A stretch of 64,000 bases of DNA, taken from contig NZ_RPFW01000004.1 in NCBI RefSeq assembly GCF_007827045.1, forward strand, positions 682,001 through 746,000, in the 5' to 3' direction. The translations under genes were made by a program, and so were the position numbers. Position 1 is the first letter of the stretch. Each line of letters starts with the position of its first letter. Shown one piece after another: positions 40,142 to 49,048 of the stretch. The notes below the pieces were generated by a model. It did no database searches. It saw only the letters and a program-made list of their open reading frames with translations, and had not been told where the DNA came from. Origin of the DNA: Trebonia kvetii (lineage in GTDB: Bacteria > Actinomycetota > Actinomycetes > Streptosporangiales > Streptosporangiaceae).

Positions 40142-41863
40142 GTGCTGGGGGAGCGCCGCCCGCGCGCCACTACGGCGAACACCGCCGCGGCCGGGGCCGA
40201 CGACCGCACTCCTGCCGTGCCGTCTGCCGCCCTGACCCAGCCGGATATCGCAGGTCCGCACGCGTCGTCCCCGGCGGCCGCGGCCCCGGGCAGTGCCTGG
40301 CGGGACCCCGTGCCGTGGGCGATCGCGTCGCTCGTGTTCTGCGGCTACTTCACGCTGTCGCTGTACCGGTTGCTGCAGCTCAACCCGGCGTCGTACGACC
40401 TGGGCATCTACACCGAGTACGTCAAGCAGCTGTCGCAGCTGCACGCCCCGGTCGTCGACATCCTGGCGCCGGGATTCAACCTGCTCGGCAATCATTTTCA
40501 GGTCGGGGTGGCCGTGCTCGCCCCGTTCTTCCGCGCCTTCCCCTCGCCGGCCACGCTGCTGTTCTTCCAGGCGCTGGCGGTCGCGGTGTCGGTGTTCCCG
40601 GTAACGACGGCGGGTACCGCGCTCGCCGGGCGCACGGCGGGACGGCTGATCGGCTTTGCCTACGGCTTCTCCTGGGGCCTGCAGCAGATGATCAACGCCG
40701 ATTTTCACGAGATCGCCCTCGCCGTGCCGCTGCTCGCGTTTTCGCTGTCCGCGCTCGTCCGCCGCCGTCCGGCGGCGGCGATCTGCTGGGCGATGCCGCT
40801 GGTGTTCATCGAGGAGGACCAGGGGTTCAGCGTGGCCGCCATCGGCCTGCTCCTGGTGTTGTCCGCGCTGCGGCCACGGCTGCTCGCGGCGCTGTCCCTG
40901 TTGCCCTCGGCCATGTCCGGCCGCGGCACAGGCGAGGGTTTCGCGGCATGGGGCGACGGCTCCACGGCCGCCGACCGGGTCAGCCCCGAGGGGTACCGCC
41001 ACACCGCGCTGTGGGGCGGGGTGTTCCTCGTCGGCTGGGGCGTGTTCTGGACGGTGTTCGCGATCACGGTCTTCATCCCGCACTTCAACCCCGTCCATCA
41101 GTACTACTTCTGGAAGGACGGCGGTGTCGTCGGCGGAGGCGCCCGCGGCTCATTCTCCCCTGGCCGCATCGCCGTTCAGCTGGGCCACGGCTGGTCCGTC
41201 AAGCTGCGGACAACCGTGGTGCTCCTGCTGCCCACGGCGTTCGCCGCGCTCTGCTCGCCTGTCGCGCTGATCGGCCTGCCTGGCCTGGCGCTGCGTTTCG
41301 TGTCGACCAATACCGCCTACTGGGGTACGGACTGGCAGTACAACGCGACGATCATGCCGGTCCTTTTCATCGCGGCGGCGGAGGCGATCGGCCGCTGGCA
41401 GCGGCTCTCTCGTCCGGCGGGCGCGGAGGTGTCGCCGCCGGCGACCAGGCTGGCGGCGTGGGTCATCGTGCGGCGCGGCGTCGCCAGGCACGGGCCGGCG
41501 ATGATGGCGGCGATCGCGGTCGCGTTCGCCTTCCAGTTCCCGCTCAACAACCTGTGGCACGGCGACACCTACCGGATCGACGCGCACGTGCAGGCGGCCG
41601 ATGCCGCGATGGCCGTCGTCCCCGACGGCGCGACCGTGCAGACAACACTCGGCATGCTCGCGCCGCTCGCCGCGCGCACCGACACCTTCTGGATCGGCAC
41701 CGCGGGCAATCCGCTCACCCAGTACGTCGTCTTCGACAACAACGACAGCGGCTACAGCCCGGCCATCAAGGACGTGCCCGCCTTCATCGCCGGCCTGTAC
41801 CCGCACGACGGCTACGTAGAGGTCTTCGAACGCGACTACGTCTACGTCTTCCGCCGCACCTGA
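40142..41863 (+). CDS. DUF2079 polytopic membrane protein
   Basis: GTG 40142. 573 residues with about ten TM helices. The luminal motif 'NPASYDLGIYTEYVKQLSQL' and '...FNLLGNHFQVGVAVLAPFFRAFPSPATLLFFQ' are the core of DUF2079, a GT-C-like fold related to dolichol/polyprenyl-phosphate-sugar transferases. 'DFHEIALAVPLLAFSL' and 'EEDQGFSVAAIGLLLV' are further signature acids. The C terminus has an exported segment ('GNPLTQYVVFDNNDSGYSPAIKDVPAFI'). Possible surface glycosylation, which fits the neighbouring GtrA and exporter genes, but unproven. Confidence 0.88.
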   Translation: MLGERRPRATTANTAAAGADDRTPAVPSAALTQPDIAGPHASSPAAAAPGSAWRDPVPWAIASLVFCGYFTLSLYRLLQLNPASYDLGIYTEYVKQLSQLHAPVVDILAPGFNLLGNHFQVGVAVLAPFFRAFPSPATLLFFQALAVAVSVFPVTTAGTALAGRTAGRLIGFAYGFSWGLQQMINADFHEIALAVPLLAFSLSALVRRRPAAAICWAMPLVFIEEDQGFSVAAIGLLLVLSALRPRLLAALSLLPSAMSGRGTGEGFAAWGDGSTAADRVSPEGYRHTALWGGVFLVGWGVFWTVFAITVFIPHFNPVHQYYFWKDGGVVGGGARGSFSPGRIAVQLGHGWSVKLRTTVVLLLPTAFAALCSPVALIGLPGLALRFVSTNTAYWGTDWQYNATIMPVLFIAAAEAIGRWQRLSRPAGAEVSPPATRLAAWVIVRRGVARHGPAMMAAIAVAFAFQFPLNNLWHGDTYRIDAHVQAADAAMAVVPDGATVQTTLGMLAPLAARTDTFWIGTAGNPLTQYVVFDNNDSGYSPAIKDVPAFIAGLYPHDGYVEVFERDYVYVFRRT

Positions 41864-41918
41864 GCACACGGCAAGGCCGCGCGCCGCGGGATCGCGGGGC
41901 GGCACTAGGCTTTCGGGA

Positions 41919-44804
41919 ATGGTGACCACGACCGGTGAGGCGCGGGTGGCGGACCTGACCGCGGCGCTGCGCAAAGCGGGCCTGTCCGAGATCGACACCG
42001 CCGTCCGGCGGCGCGCGGAGTACTCATCGGACGCGTCCAACTACCGGGTGGTGCCCTCCGCCGTGGTGTTCCCCCGCCATGCCGAGGAGATCGAGGCGGC
42101 GCTCTCGGTCTGCCGCGAGCTTGGCGTGCCGCTCGTGACACGCGGCGCGGGGACGTCGATCGCGGGCAACGCGCTGTCGGCCGGCGTCGTGCTCGACACC
42201 TCGCGGCATCTCAGCCAGGTGCTGGCCGTCGACCCTGAGGCGCGGACCGCGGTCGTCCAGCCGGGCACCGTCCTTGATTCGATCACCAGGGCGGCGGCGC
42301 CGTACGGGCTGCGCTTCGGGCCCGACCCGTCCACGCACTCGCGCGCCACGATCGGCGGCGCGATCGGCAACAACGCCTGCGGTTCGCGCGCGCTGCGCTA
42401 CGGGCGGACCGCCGACAACGTCGTCGAGCTCGACCTGGTGACCGGCGCAGGGGTGCGCTTCACCGCGCGTCGCTACGGCGTCGGCCTGGTCCGCGACCCG
42501 GCGAGCGCCGCGGTGGAGGCCGGCGGCGCGGAGGCGCCGCTGCTGTCGGAACTCGGCGCGCTCGTCGGCGGCAACCTGGCCGTCATCAGGACGGAGTTCG
42601 GCAGGTTCACCCGCCAGGTGTCCGGCTACTCGCTCGAGCACCTGCTGCCGGAGAGCGGCGCCGACCTCGCCAAGTTCCTGTCGGGCACCGAGGGCACGCT
42701 GGCGTTGACACTCGGCGCGACCGTCCGACTGGTGGACGCGCCGCGCGCCACCGCGCTCGCGGTGCTCGGCTACCCGGACATGGCCACTGCCGCGGAGGCG
42801 GTGCCCGCACTGCTGCCGCACCTGCCCGTCGCGCTCGAGGGCCTGGACTCCCGGATGGTCGACTTGTTCCGCGATCGCCGCGGCGCGGCCGCGGTCCCTG
42901 AACTGCCGCGCGGCGGCGGCTGGCTGTTCATCGAGACCGCGGGGGCCACCGAGGCCGAGGCCGCCGACGCGGCGCGCAAGCTGGCGGCCGACGCATCCTG
43001 CCTGGGCAGCGCCGTGATCACCGGGCCGAAGGCGGCGGCGCTTTGGCGCATTCGCGAGGACGGCGCGGGTCTTGGCGGCCGCACACCGGACGGTGCGCCT
43101 GCCTGGCCCGGCTGGGAGGACTCCGCGGTGCCGCCCGCCTCGCTCGGACCGTACCTGCGGGAGTTGTCACCGCTGATGGCGCGGCACGGCGTCGACGGAC
43201 TGCTTTACGGGCACTTCGGTGACGGCTGCGTGCACGTGCGTATCGACTTCCCGCTCCGCGACCGGCCCGCGGTGCTGCGCGCCTTCGTGGAGGACGCCGC
43301 GAAGCTCGCCGCGTCCTACGGCGGCTCGGCGTCCGGCGAGCACGGCGACGGCCGGGCGCGCGGCGAACTGCTCGCCGCGATGTACTCGCCAGCCGCTATC
43401 GGCCTGTTCGGCGCGGTGAAGCGGCTGTTCGACCCGGCGAACCTGCTCAACCCGGGTGTCATCGTCGACCCGGCGCCGCTCGATGCCGACCTGCGGGTCC
43501 CGCTGGCGCTGCCGATCAGGCGCGGCCTTGGCTTCGCCTACCCGCACGACGCCGGCGACTTCACCGCTGCGGTGCACCGCTGCACCGGCGTGGGCAAGTG
43601 CCGCGCGGACAACACCGCGTCCGGTGGGGTCATGTGCCCGTCCTATCTGGCCACCAGGGACGAGAAGGACTCGACACGTGGCCGCGCCCGCGTCCTGCAG
43701 GAACTGGCCAACGGCTCGCTTGTCTCCGCCGGCTGGCAAGCGCCGGAGGTGGCCGAGGTGCTCGACCTGTGCCTGTCCTGCAAGGGCTGCTCCTCCGATT
43801 GCCCGGCAGGCGTGGACATGGCCACCTACAAGGCCGAGGCGCTCTACCAGCGCTATCGCCGACGGCTGCGACCCGCCTCGCACTACTCACTCGGCTGGCT
43901 GCCCCGCTGGGCCGGGCTGACGGCGCGCTCACCCTGGCTGGCCCGGCTGGCCAACGCGTCGCTGCGCGTCGCACCGGTCGCGGCGCTCGCCAAGCGGCTC
44001 GGCGGCATCGACCACCGCCGCGACCTGCCCACGTTCGCGCCGCAGAGTTTCCGCCAGTGGTTCGCCGGCCGCCAGCAAACGGCGACCACCGCCCGCAAGC
44101 CGGTGCTCCTGTGGGTGGACACGTTCACCAACGCGTTCGCGCCGCGGGTCGGCCAGGCCGCGGTGCGGGTCCTCGAGGACGCCGGCTACGAGGTCCGTGT
44201 CACCGGCCAGAACGTCTGCTGCGGACTTACCTGGATTTCCACCGGACAGCTCGACGGCGCCCGCCGTCAGCTGCGCCGCACCCTGCGCGCGCTGCAGCCC
44301 GCGCTCGACGCGGGCATCCCGATCGTCGGACTAGAGCCGTCCTGTACCGCGGCCCTCCGCGGCGATGCCGCTGAGCTGCTGCACGGCGACAAGCAGGCGG
44401 CGGCCCTGGCCGGCGCGGTGCGGACGCTGGCGGAGCTGCTGTCCACGACCGAGGGGTGGCGGGCGCCGGACCTGTCCGGCGTCACGGGCATCGCGCAGCC
44501 GCACTGCCACCAGCACGCCGTACTCGGCTGGGACGCCGATGCCGCCCTGCTCCGCGACGCCGGCGCGGCGATCAGCGCCGTCGGCGGCTGCTGCGGCCTG
44601 GCAGGCAACTTCGGCGTGGAGCGCGGCCACTATGAGGTGTCGGTCGCCGTGGCGGAGACCGCGCTGCTGCCCGCGGTGCGCAAGGCGGGGAAGAAGGCGA
44701 CCGTCCTGGCCGACGGCTTCTCCTGCCGCACCCAGCTCGATCAGCTGGCCGGAATCCCGGGCGCCCACCTAGCCGAGCTCCTCGCCTCCCGCCTCGACCA
44801 GTAA
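41919..44804 (+). CDS. FAD-binding and Fe-S-binding oxidoreductase, fused GlcD/GlcF type (D-lactate dehydrogenase-like)
   Basis: 961 residues. Residues ~35-240 are the PCMH FAD domain ('GVPLVTRGAGTSIAGNALSAGVVLD', 'IGGAIGNNACGSRALRYGRTADNV'). Residues ~250-540 are the FAD-oxidase C domain ending 'SGEHGDGRARGELLAAMYSPAAIGLFGAVKRLFDPANLLNPG'. An Fe-S segment carries Cys in 'CTGVGKC' (~555) and 'CLSCKGCSSDCP' (~617), and two CCG domains follow ('NVCCGLTWIST', 'GGCCGLAGNFG'). The set fits quinone-linked oxidation of D-2-hydroxyacids such as D-lactate or glycolate at the membrane. It stands alone on its strand, starting 55 nt after the DUF2079 stop. Confidence 0.93.
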   Translation: MVTTTGEARVADLTAALRKAGLSEIDTAVRRRAEYSSDASNYRVVPSAVVFPRHAEEIEAALSVCRELGVPLVTRGAGTSIAGNALSAGVVLDTSRHLSQVLAVDPEARTAVVQPGTVLDSITRAAAPYGLRFGPDPSTHSRATIGGAIGNNACGSRALRYGRTADNVVELDLVTGAGVRFTARRYGVGLVRDPASAAVEAGGAEAPLLSELGALVGGNLAVIRTEFGRFTRQVSGYSLEHLLPESGADLAKFLSGTEGTLALTLGATVRLVDAPRATALAVLGYPDMATAAEAVPALLPHLPVALEGLDSRMVDLFRDRRGAAAVPELPRGGGWLFIETAGATEAEAADAARKLAADASCLGSAVITGPKAAALWRIREDGAGLGGRTPDGAPAWPGWEDSAVPPASLGPYLRELSPLMARHGVDGLLYGHFGDGCVHVRIDFPLRDRPAVLRAFVEDAAKLAASYGGSASGEHGDGRARGELLAAMYSPAAIGLFGAVKRLFDPANLLNPGVIVDPAPLDADLRVPLALPIRRGLGFAYPHDAGDFTAAVHRCTGVGKCRADNTASGGVMCPSYLATRDEKDSTRGRARVLQELANGSLVSAGWQAPEVAEVLDLCLSCKGCSSDCPAGVDMATYKAEALYQRYRRRLRPASHYSLGWLPRWAGLTARSPWLARLANASLRVAPVAALAKRLGGIDHRRDLPTFAPQSFRQWFAGRQQTATTARKPVLLWVDTFTNAFAPRVGQAAVRVLEDAGYEVRVTGQNVCCGLTWISTGQLDGARRQLRRTLRALQPALDAGIPIVGLEPSCTAALRGDAAELLHGDKQAAALAGAVRTLAELLSTTEGWRAPDLSGVTGIAQPHCHQHAVLGWDADAALLRDAGAAISAVGGCCGLAGNFGVERGHYEVSVAVAETALLPAVRKAGKKATVLADGFSCRTQLDQLAGIPGAHLAELLASRLDQ

Positions 44805-44825
44805 CCGGCATCCGTACGCGGATTA

Positions 44826-44869
44826 TTGGGGTACTTAGCGGTCAAATACCGACCCCCAAGTACACCCAA
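44826..44869. repeat. Nested inverted repeats in the gap after the oxidoreductase gene
   Basis: TTGGGGTACTT (44826-44836) pairs with AAGTACACCCAA (44858-44869) with one bulged base, and an inner CGGT/ACCG hairpin lies between. It is unusually AT-rich and lies 21 nt after the stop codon. It is either a terminator or an operator for the fabG operon to the right. The remaining ~190 bp to fabG show nothing convincing beyond a probable promoter. Confidence 0.45.
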
Positions 44870-45060
44870 TGAGCCCATCTGTGACGGGCTGTGCTCAGCT
44901 GGTGGCGGTCCAGCATTCGGCCGGGATGCTTGAGGACGTACCTACCTTGATTGTCGTGATGCCCGCCGGTGGCCCCAGAACCCGGTTCCGGAATAATGTC
45001 GCTGAAACACCGGCGTTCGCTCCTCTACGCGTCGGTCTGAGGAAGGGAAAGTAAATCGTT

Positions 45061-45813
45061 ATGCCACAGCGAATCGCGATCGTGACGGGGGGCGCGCGCG
45101 GCATCGGCGCCGGCACCGCTAAGCGTCTTGCCGCCGACGGGATGGCCGTCGCCGTCCTTGACCTCAATGAGGCCGACGGCGCACAGACCGTCGCGGAGAT
45201 CGAGAAGGCGGGCGGCAGGGCGATCGCGGTCGGGGCGGACGTCTCCAACAGTGACCAGGTGGCCGCCGCTGTCGAGCGGGTCGCCGCCGAGCTCGGCGGG
45301 CCGACCGTGCTGGTCAACAACGCCGGCGTGACCCGTGACAACCTGCTGTTCAAGATGTCGGAGACCGACTGGGACACGGTGATGAACGTCCACCTCAAGG
45401 GTGCGTTCCTGATGACCCGCGCCTGCCAGAAGCACATGGTCGACGCCAAGTGGGGCCGGATCATCAACCTCTCGAGCCTGTCCGCCGTCGGCAACAGGGG
45501 CCAGGTCAACTACTCCGCGGCCAAGGCCGGCCTGCAGGGCCTCACCAAGACCCTCGCACTCGAGCTTGGCAAGTTCGGCATTACCGCCAACGCGGTCGCG
45601 CCCGGCTTCGTCGCCACCGACATGACCGCCGCCACCGCGGCCCGCCTCGGCATCTCCTTCGAGGACTTCCAGGCCGGCGCCGCCAAGCAGATCCCGGTGC
45701 AGCGAGTCGGCCAGGTCGAGGACATCGCGCACGCGATCTCCTTCTTCGCCAGCGAGGGGGCCGGCTACGTCAGCGGCCAGATCCTGTACCTGTCCGGCGG
45801 ACCAGTATCCTAA
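45061..45813 (+). CDS. SDR-family 3-oxoacyl-ACP/CoA reductase (FabG-like)
   Basis: 250 residues of the classical SDR type: NAD(P) loop 'TGGARGIGAGTA' (residues 9-20), 'NNAGVTRDNLLFKM', catalytic Ser in 'NLSSLSAVGNRGQVNYSAAKAG' with Tyr and Lys (YxxxK), and 'VAPGFVATDMTA'. The 'AGVTRD' variant is typical of FabG reductases acting on 3-oxoacyl thioesters. Two acyl-CoA dehydrogenase genes follow (gaps of 19 and -1 nt), so a role in fatty-acid or side-chain beta-oxidation is more likely than biosynthesis. Confidence 0.92.
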   Translation: MPQRIAIVTGGARGIGAGTAKRLAADGMAVAVLDLNEADGAQTVAEIEKAGGRAIAVGADVSNSDQVAAAVERVAAELGGPTVLVNNAGVTRDNLLFKMSETDWDTVMNVHLKGAFLMTRACQKHMVDAKWGRIINLSSLSAVGNRGQVNYSAAKAGLQGLTKTLALELGKFGITANAVAPGFVATDMTAATAARLGISFEDFQAGAAKQIPVQRVGQVEDIAHAISFFASEGAGYVSGQILYLSGGPVS

Positions 45814-45832
45814 CGCGAAGGGCAGCAGGGCG

Positions 45833-47023
45833 TTGAGCGAAACAGAAGCGGATCTTCGCGCGCGCGTCCGCGCGTTCTGCACAGAGCATGACCCAGCGGC
45901 CACCTCGCGCGCCGCTTTCCTCAGCGCCCGGTTCGACGCGGGCCTGGCCGCCGTGCACTACCCCGTGGGGCACGGCGGCCTCGGCCTCGCGCGCTCGCTG
46001 CAGCGGGCGGCCGAGGAGGAATTCACCCGGGCGGGCGCGCCGCGGCTCGACGAGCGGCGCAACGTCATCGGCCTCGGCATGGCCCTGCCGACAATCATCG
46101 CCTTCGGCACGGAGGAGCAGAAGTCGCGGTGGCTCAAGCCGCTGTGGCTCGCCGACGAGATCTGGTGCCAGCTGTTCAGCGAGCCAGGCGCGGGCAGCGA
46201 CCTGGCAGGCCTGGCGACCAGGGCGGTCAGGGACGGCGAGAGCGGCGACTGGATCGTCAACGGCCAGAAGGTCTGGACGTCGCTCGCACACCACGCCCGC
46301 TGGGGCCTGCTGCTCGCGCGCACCGACCCCGACGTGCCCAAGCACGCGGGTCTCAGCTACTTCGTACTCGACATGCACGGGCCAGGCGTCGAGGTCCGGC
46401 CGCTGCGCCAGCTCACCGGCGAGGCCGAGTTCAACGAGGTGTTCATCACCGACGCGCGCGTGCCCGACGCGAACCGGCTCGGCGACATCGGCGAGGGCTG
46501 GCGGGTCGCCAACGCGACGCTGATGAACGAGCGGGTCTCGATCGGCAACTCGCGCAGCACGCCGCGCGAGGAGGGTGTCATCGGCGCGGTGGCGAACACC
46601 TGGCGGCAGCACCCGGAGTTGCGTACCCACGACCTGCACCAGCGGCTGCTCAGCCTGTGGGCACAGGCCGAGGTCGCACGGCTGGCGGGGGAGCGGCTGC
46701 GGCAGCAGCTTGCCGCGGGCGAGCCCGGTCCCGAGGGGTCGGCGGGGAAGCTCACGTTCGCCCGGCTCAATCAGGAAATTTCCGGATTCGAAATCGAGCT
46801 GCTCGGCACGGCGGGCCTGACCTACGACGACTGGTCGATGCGCCGGGAGGGCTCGAGCGACTACGCCCGCGGCGCCGGCTACCGCTACCTGCGCTCGAAG
46901 GGCAACTCCATCGAGGGCGGCACCTCGGAGATCATGCGCAACATCATCGCCGAACGCGTGCTGCGCCTGCCACAAGAGCCGCGCACGGACACGTCCCTCC
47001 CGTGGAAGGATCTCCCGCGCTGA
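45833..47023 (+). CDS. Acyl-CoA dehydrogenase (subunit 1)
   Basis: TTG 45833 after AAGGGCAGCAGG. 396 residues: N-terminal helical domain, beta domain with 'CQLFSEPGAGSDLAGLATRA' and 'WIVNGQKVWTSLAHHARWGLLLARTDPDVPKHAGLSYF' (FAD/acyl contact), and the C-terminal helical domain with 'YLRSKGNSIEGGTSEIMRNIIAERVLRLPQEPR'. The 'EGGTSEI' stretch is the FAD-binding signature. The pairing with a second, diverged dehydrogenase gene recalls the heterotetrameric FadE pairs of actinobacterial sterol/acyl side-chain catabolism; that is an inference. Confidence 0.92.
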   Translation: MSETEADLRARVRAFCTEHDPAATSRAAFLSARFDAGLAAVHYPVGHGGLGLARSLQRAAEEEFTRAGAPRLDERRNVIGLGMALPTIIAFGTEEQKSRWLKPLWLADEIWCQLFSEPGAGSDLAGLATRAVRDGESGDWIVNGQKVWTSLAHHARWGLLLARTDPDVPKHAGLSYFVLDMHGPGVEVRPLRQLTGEAEFNEVFITDARVPDANRLGDIGEGWRVANATLMNERVSIGNSRSTPREEGVIGAVANTWRQHPELRTHDLHQRLLSLWAQAEVARLAGERLRQQLAAGEPGPEGSAGKLTFARLNQEISGFEIELLGTAGLTYDDWSMRREGSSDYARGAGYRYLRSKGNSIEGGTSEIMRNIIAERVLRLPQEPRTDTSLPWKDLPR

Positions 47024-48375
47024 TGACCGCCAGAAAACTCCCCGACCTGCTCTATTCAGAGACCGAACGGCACCTGTCCGCCGCCCTCGGCGACCTGCTC
47101 GCCGACCGGGCCGCCCCCGCCGACATCATCGCCCGCACCGAGCGCCCGGACACCTATGACGCCGCGCTGTGGCACACTGTCGCCGCGGAAATCGGCATCG
47201 CCGGCCTGCTGATCCCCGAGGCACTCGGCGGGGCCGGCGCCTCCTACCGCGAACTCGCCGCCGCCGCCGAGCAGTTCGGCGCGGCCGTCGCCCCGATCCC
47301 CTACCTGGGCAGCGCGGCGGTCGCCACGGCGGTGCTGCTTTCCGCGGCGCGCAGTGCCGCACGGGATGGGGCCGCGGCGGCCGACGACTCTCCGGTGGGG
47401 AGCAGTACTCATTCGGCAGGCGCCGCCGGCGATGACGGCGGGTTCGGTTCCGCCTCTTCTGGCCCCGCGGCGGCCCTTCGCGCCGCCCAGCTGCGCGCGG
47501 CCGCGCGCACGCCGAACGGCGACGCGGCGGCCGGCACACGCAACACGGCCGTGTCGCCTGCCGCGGGCCTGCTCCGCCAGCTGGCCGACGGCTCGCTCAC
47601 GGCGGCCCTCGCCGTCGACACCAGTCTCGCGCCCGGCGCGCCGCTGCCGACCGCCATCCGGGTCACCGGCCGCGGTAACACCGAAGGGACGGTCAAGCTC
47701 AGGGGCGCGGTCGGCGCGGTGGCCGACGCGCTCCTCGCGAGCGCGCTGCTTGTGCCCGCCGAGGGAGTGCCCGGCGCGCTGTACCTGGTCGAGGCAACCG
47801 CGCCCGGCGTGCACCGCACCCCGCTTGTGTCCCTGGACATGACGCGGCAGCTGTGTCAGATCTCCTTCGATGACGCGGAGGCCAGGCCGGTCGCGATCGG
47901 CGCCGCGGCGGACGCGGCGCTCGCGGCGGGGCTCGCCGCGGGCGCGGCCATTCTCGCCGCCGAGCAGCTCGGCCTGGCGCAGCGCTGCCTGGACATGACG
48001 GTGGCGTACGTCAAGGACCGGCGGCAGTTCGCCAGGCAAATCGGGTCATTCCAGGCGATCAAGCACCGGCTCGCCGACCTGTGGACGACGATCGCGCTGG
48101 CCCGCGCCGCGTCCAGGTACGCCGCCGCCTGCCTGGCCGACGGCGACAAGGACGCCCCGGTGGCGATCGCGCTCGCCAAGTCGGCCTGCAGCGACGCCGC
48201 GGTGCTTGCGGCGCAGGAATGCGTGCAGCTGCACGGCGGCATCGGGTTCACCTGGGAGCACCCGGCTCATCTGTACCTCAAGCGGGCGAAGGCTGCCTCG
48301 GTCGCCTTCGGCACCCCGGGCGCCCACCGGGCCGCCCTGGCGGGCTTGGTGGACCTGCCGGCACCAGACGCGTAA
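47023..48375 (+). CDS. Acyl-CoA dehydrogenase (subunit 2) with a low-complexity insertion
   Basis: ATG 47023 overlaps the preceding stop by one base. 450 residues; 'GLLIPEALGGAGASYRELAAAAEQFGAAVAPIPYLGSAAVATAVL' is the N-terminal domain and 'CLDMTVAYVKDRRQFARQIGSFQAIKHRLADLWTTIALARAASRYAA' plus 'ECVQLHGGIGFTWEHPAHLYLKRAKAAS' the C-terminal domain. Between ~107 and ~180 is an Ala/Gly/Ser-rich segment ('DDSPVGSSTHSAGAAGDDGG') not usual in the family. The FadE partner subunits of this kind often lack one set of active-site residues, so it may work only with subunit 1. Confidence 0.9.
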   Translation: MTARKLPDLLYSETERHLSAALGDLLADRAAPADIIARTERPDTYDAALWHTVAAEIGIAGLLIPEALGGAGASYRELAAAAEQFGAAVAPIPYLGSAAVATAVLLSAARSAARDGAAAADDSPVGSSTHSAGAAGDDGGFGSASSGPAAALRAAQLRAAARTPNGDAAAGTRNTAVSPAAGLLRQLADGSLTAALAVDTSLAPGAPLPTAIRVTGRGNTEGTVKLRGAVGAVADALLASALLVPAEGVPGALYLVEATAPGVHRTPLVSLDMTRQLCQISFDDAEARPVAIGAAADAALAAGLAAGAAILAAEQLGLAQRCLDMTVAYVKDRRQFARQIGSFQAIKHRLADLWTTIALARAASRYAAACLADGDKDAPVAIALAKSACSDAAVLAAQECVQLHGGIGFTWEHPAHLYLKRAKAASVAFGTPGAHRAALAGLVDLPAPDA

Positions 48376-48378
48376 CCG

Positions 48379-48407
48379 GGCAAGCCCGTAAGCAGGCAAG
48401 CCCGTAA
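48379..48407. repeat. 13-bp direct repeat GGCAAGCCCGTAA, two copies
   Basis: GGCAAGCCCGTAA occurs at 48379-48391 and 48395-48407, just after the dehydrogenase stop. Each copy contains a GGGC/GCCC mini-hairpin. It is the only content between the convergent genes. Confidence 0.6.
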
Positions 48408-48418
48408 TAAGCGGTCCG

Positions 48419-48934
48419 TCACACCCGGCCGGGATCGTCCGCACCCGTGGAGCCCGGCCGGGACTGCATCGGCTGCGCCTGCTCGTCCTCTCGCACACTG
48501 CGCTGAGCCGGAAGGTCCACCCGGGTCGGCACCTCTCCCTGCCCCTCCGCTGCCAGATCCTCCTCGGAAACCGGCATGGGCGCCGCCTCCCGTAGGCGCT
48601 GCGCAGGCACGTACACCTCGCCCGCCGCGGTCTCCTCCATGGGCGCCACGGCCGCTCGCGCGGCAAGCGTGTCGGCGATCTGCGGGCCGTCGGGTCCCAT
48701 GCGGCCCGCCGCCGTGCTGACGATCCCAGGGGCGTCGACCGTCGGCCCAGGGCCGATCACCGGGGCGGTCGCCATCTGCCATAGCCCCGCGGCCCGCAGC
48801 CGCCGGTGATAGCGGTTCTGCCAGCTGTAGGCCACCGCCGTCGCGGCCACCAGAAACGCGGTCACCAGGACCGACACGATCACGATCGCCCAGACCTGGC
48901 CAGTCGTCGCGACCGTCCGCACCGCTAGATCCAT
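48419..48934 (-). CDS. Single-pass membrane protein with disordered tail, function unknown
   Basis: 171 residues: one N-terminal TM helix ('QVWAIVIVSVLVTAFLVAATAVAYSW', ~13-38), a short basic amphipathic stretch ('QNRYHRRLRAAGLWQM') and then ~115 residues of acidic, Pro/Gly/Gln-rich disordered sequence. No domain is recognised. It is convergent with the acyl-CoA dehydrogenase gene and divergent from the SDR gene. Codon usage is normal for the window. Confidence 0.7.
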   Translation of the reverse strand: MDLAVRTVATTGQVWAIVIVSVLVTAFLVAATAVAYSWQNRYHRRLRAAGLWQMATAPVIGPGPTVDAPGIVSTAAGRMGPDGPQIADTLAARAAVAPMEETAAGEVYVPAQRLREAAPMPVSEEDLAAEGQGEVPTRVDLPAQRSVREDEQAQPMQSRPGSTGADDPGRV

Positions 48935-49048
48935 CGCTGGCCCCCCAAACCAGCACCATCCACCCGCCTACCTACCCCAGGGCCACCACCGGCAACACAG
49001 CATCAGGGCGGGTGACACGCTCCCGGCCGTCATGGAACAGTGGCATCC

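Noticed and set aside
37451..41863. A secondary-metabolite gene cluster around the ABC-2 exporter
   Set aside because: No polyketide synthase, NRPS, terpene synthase or tailoring set is present; the neighbours suggest surface glycan or lipid export at most.
44869..45054. A 61-codon open frame in front of fabG
   Set aside because: No RBS of note, no recognisable sequence and it overlaps the inverted-repeat/promoter region.
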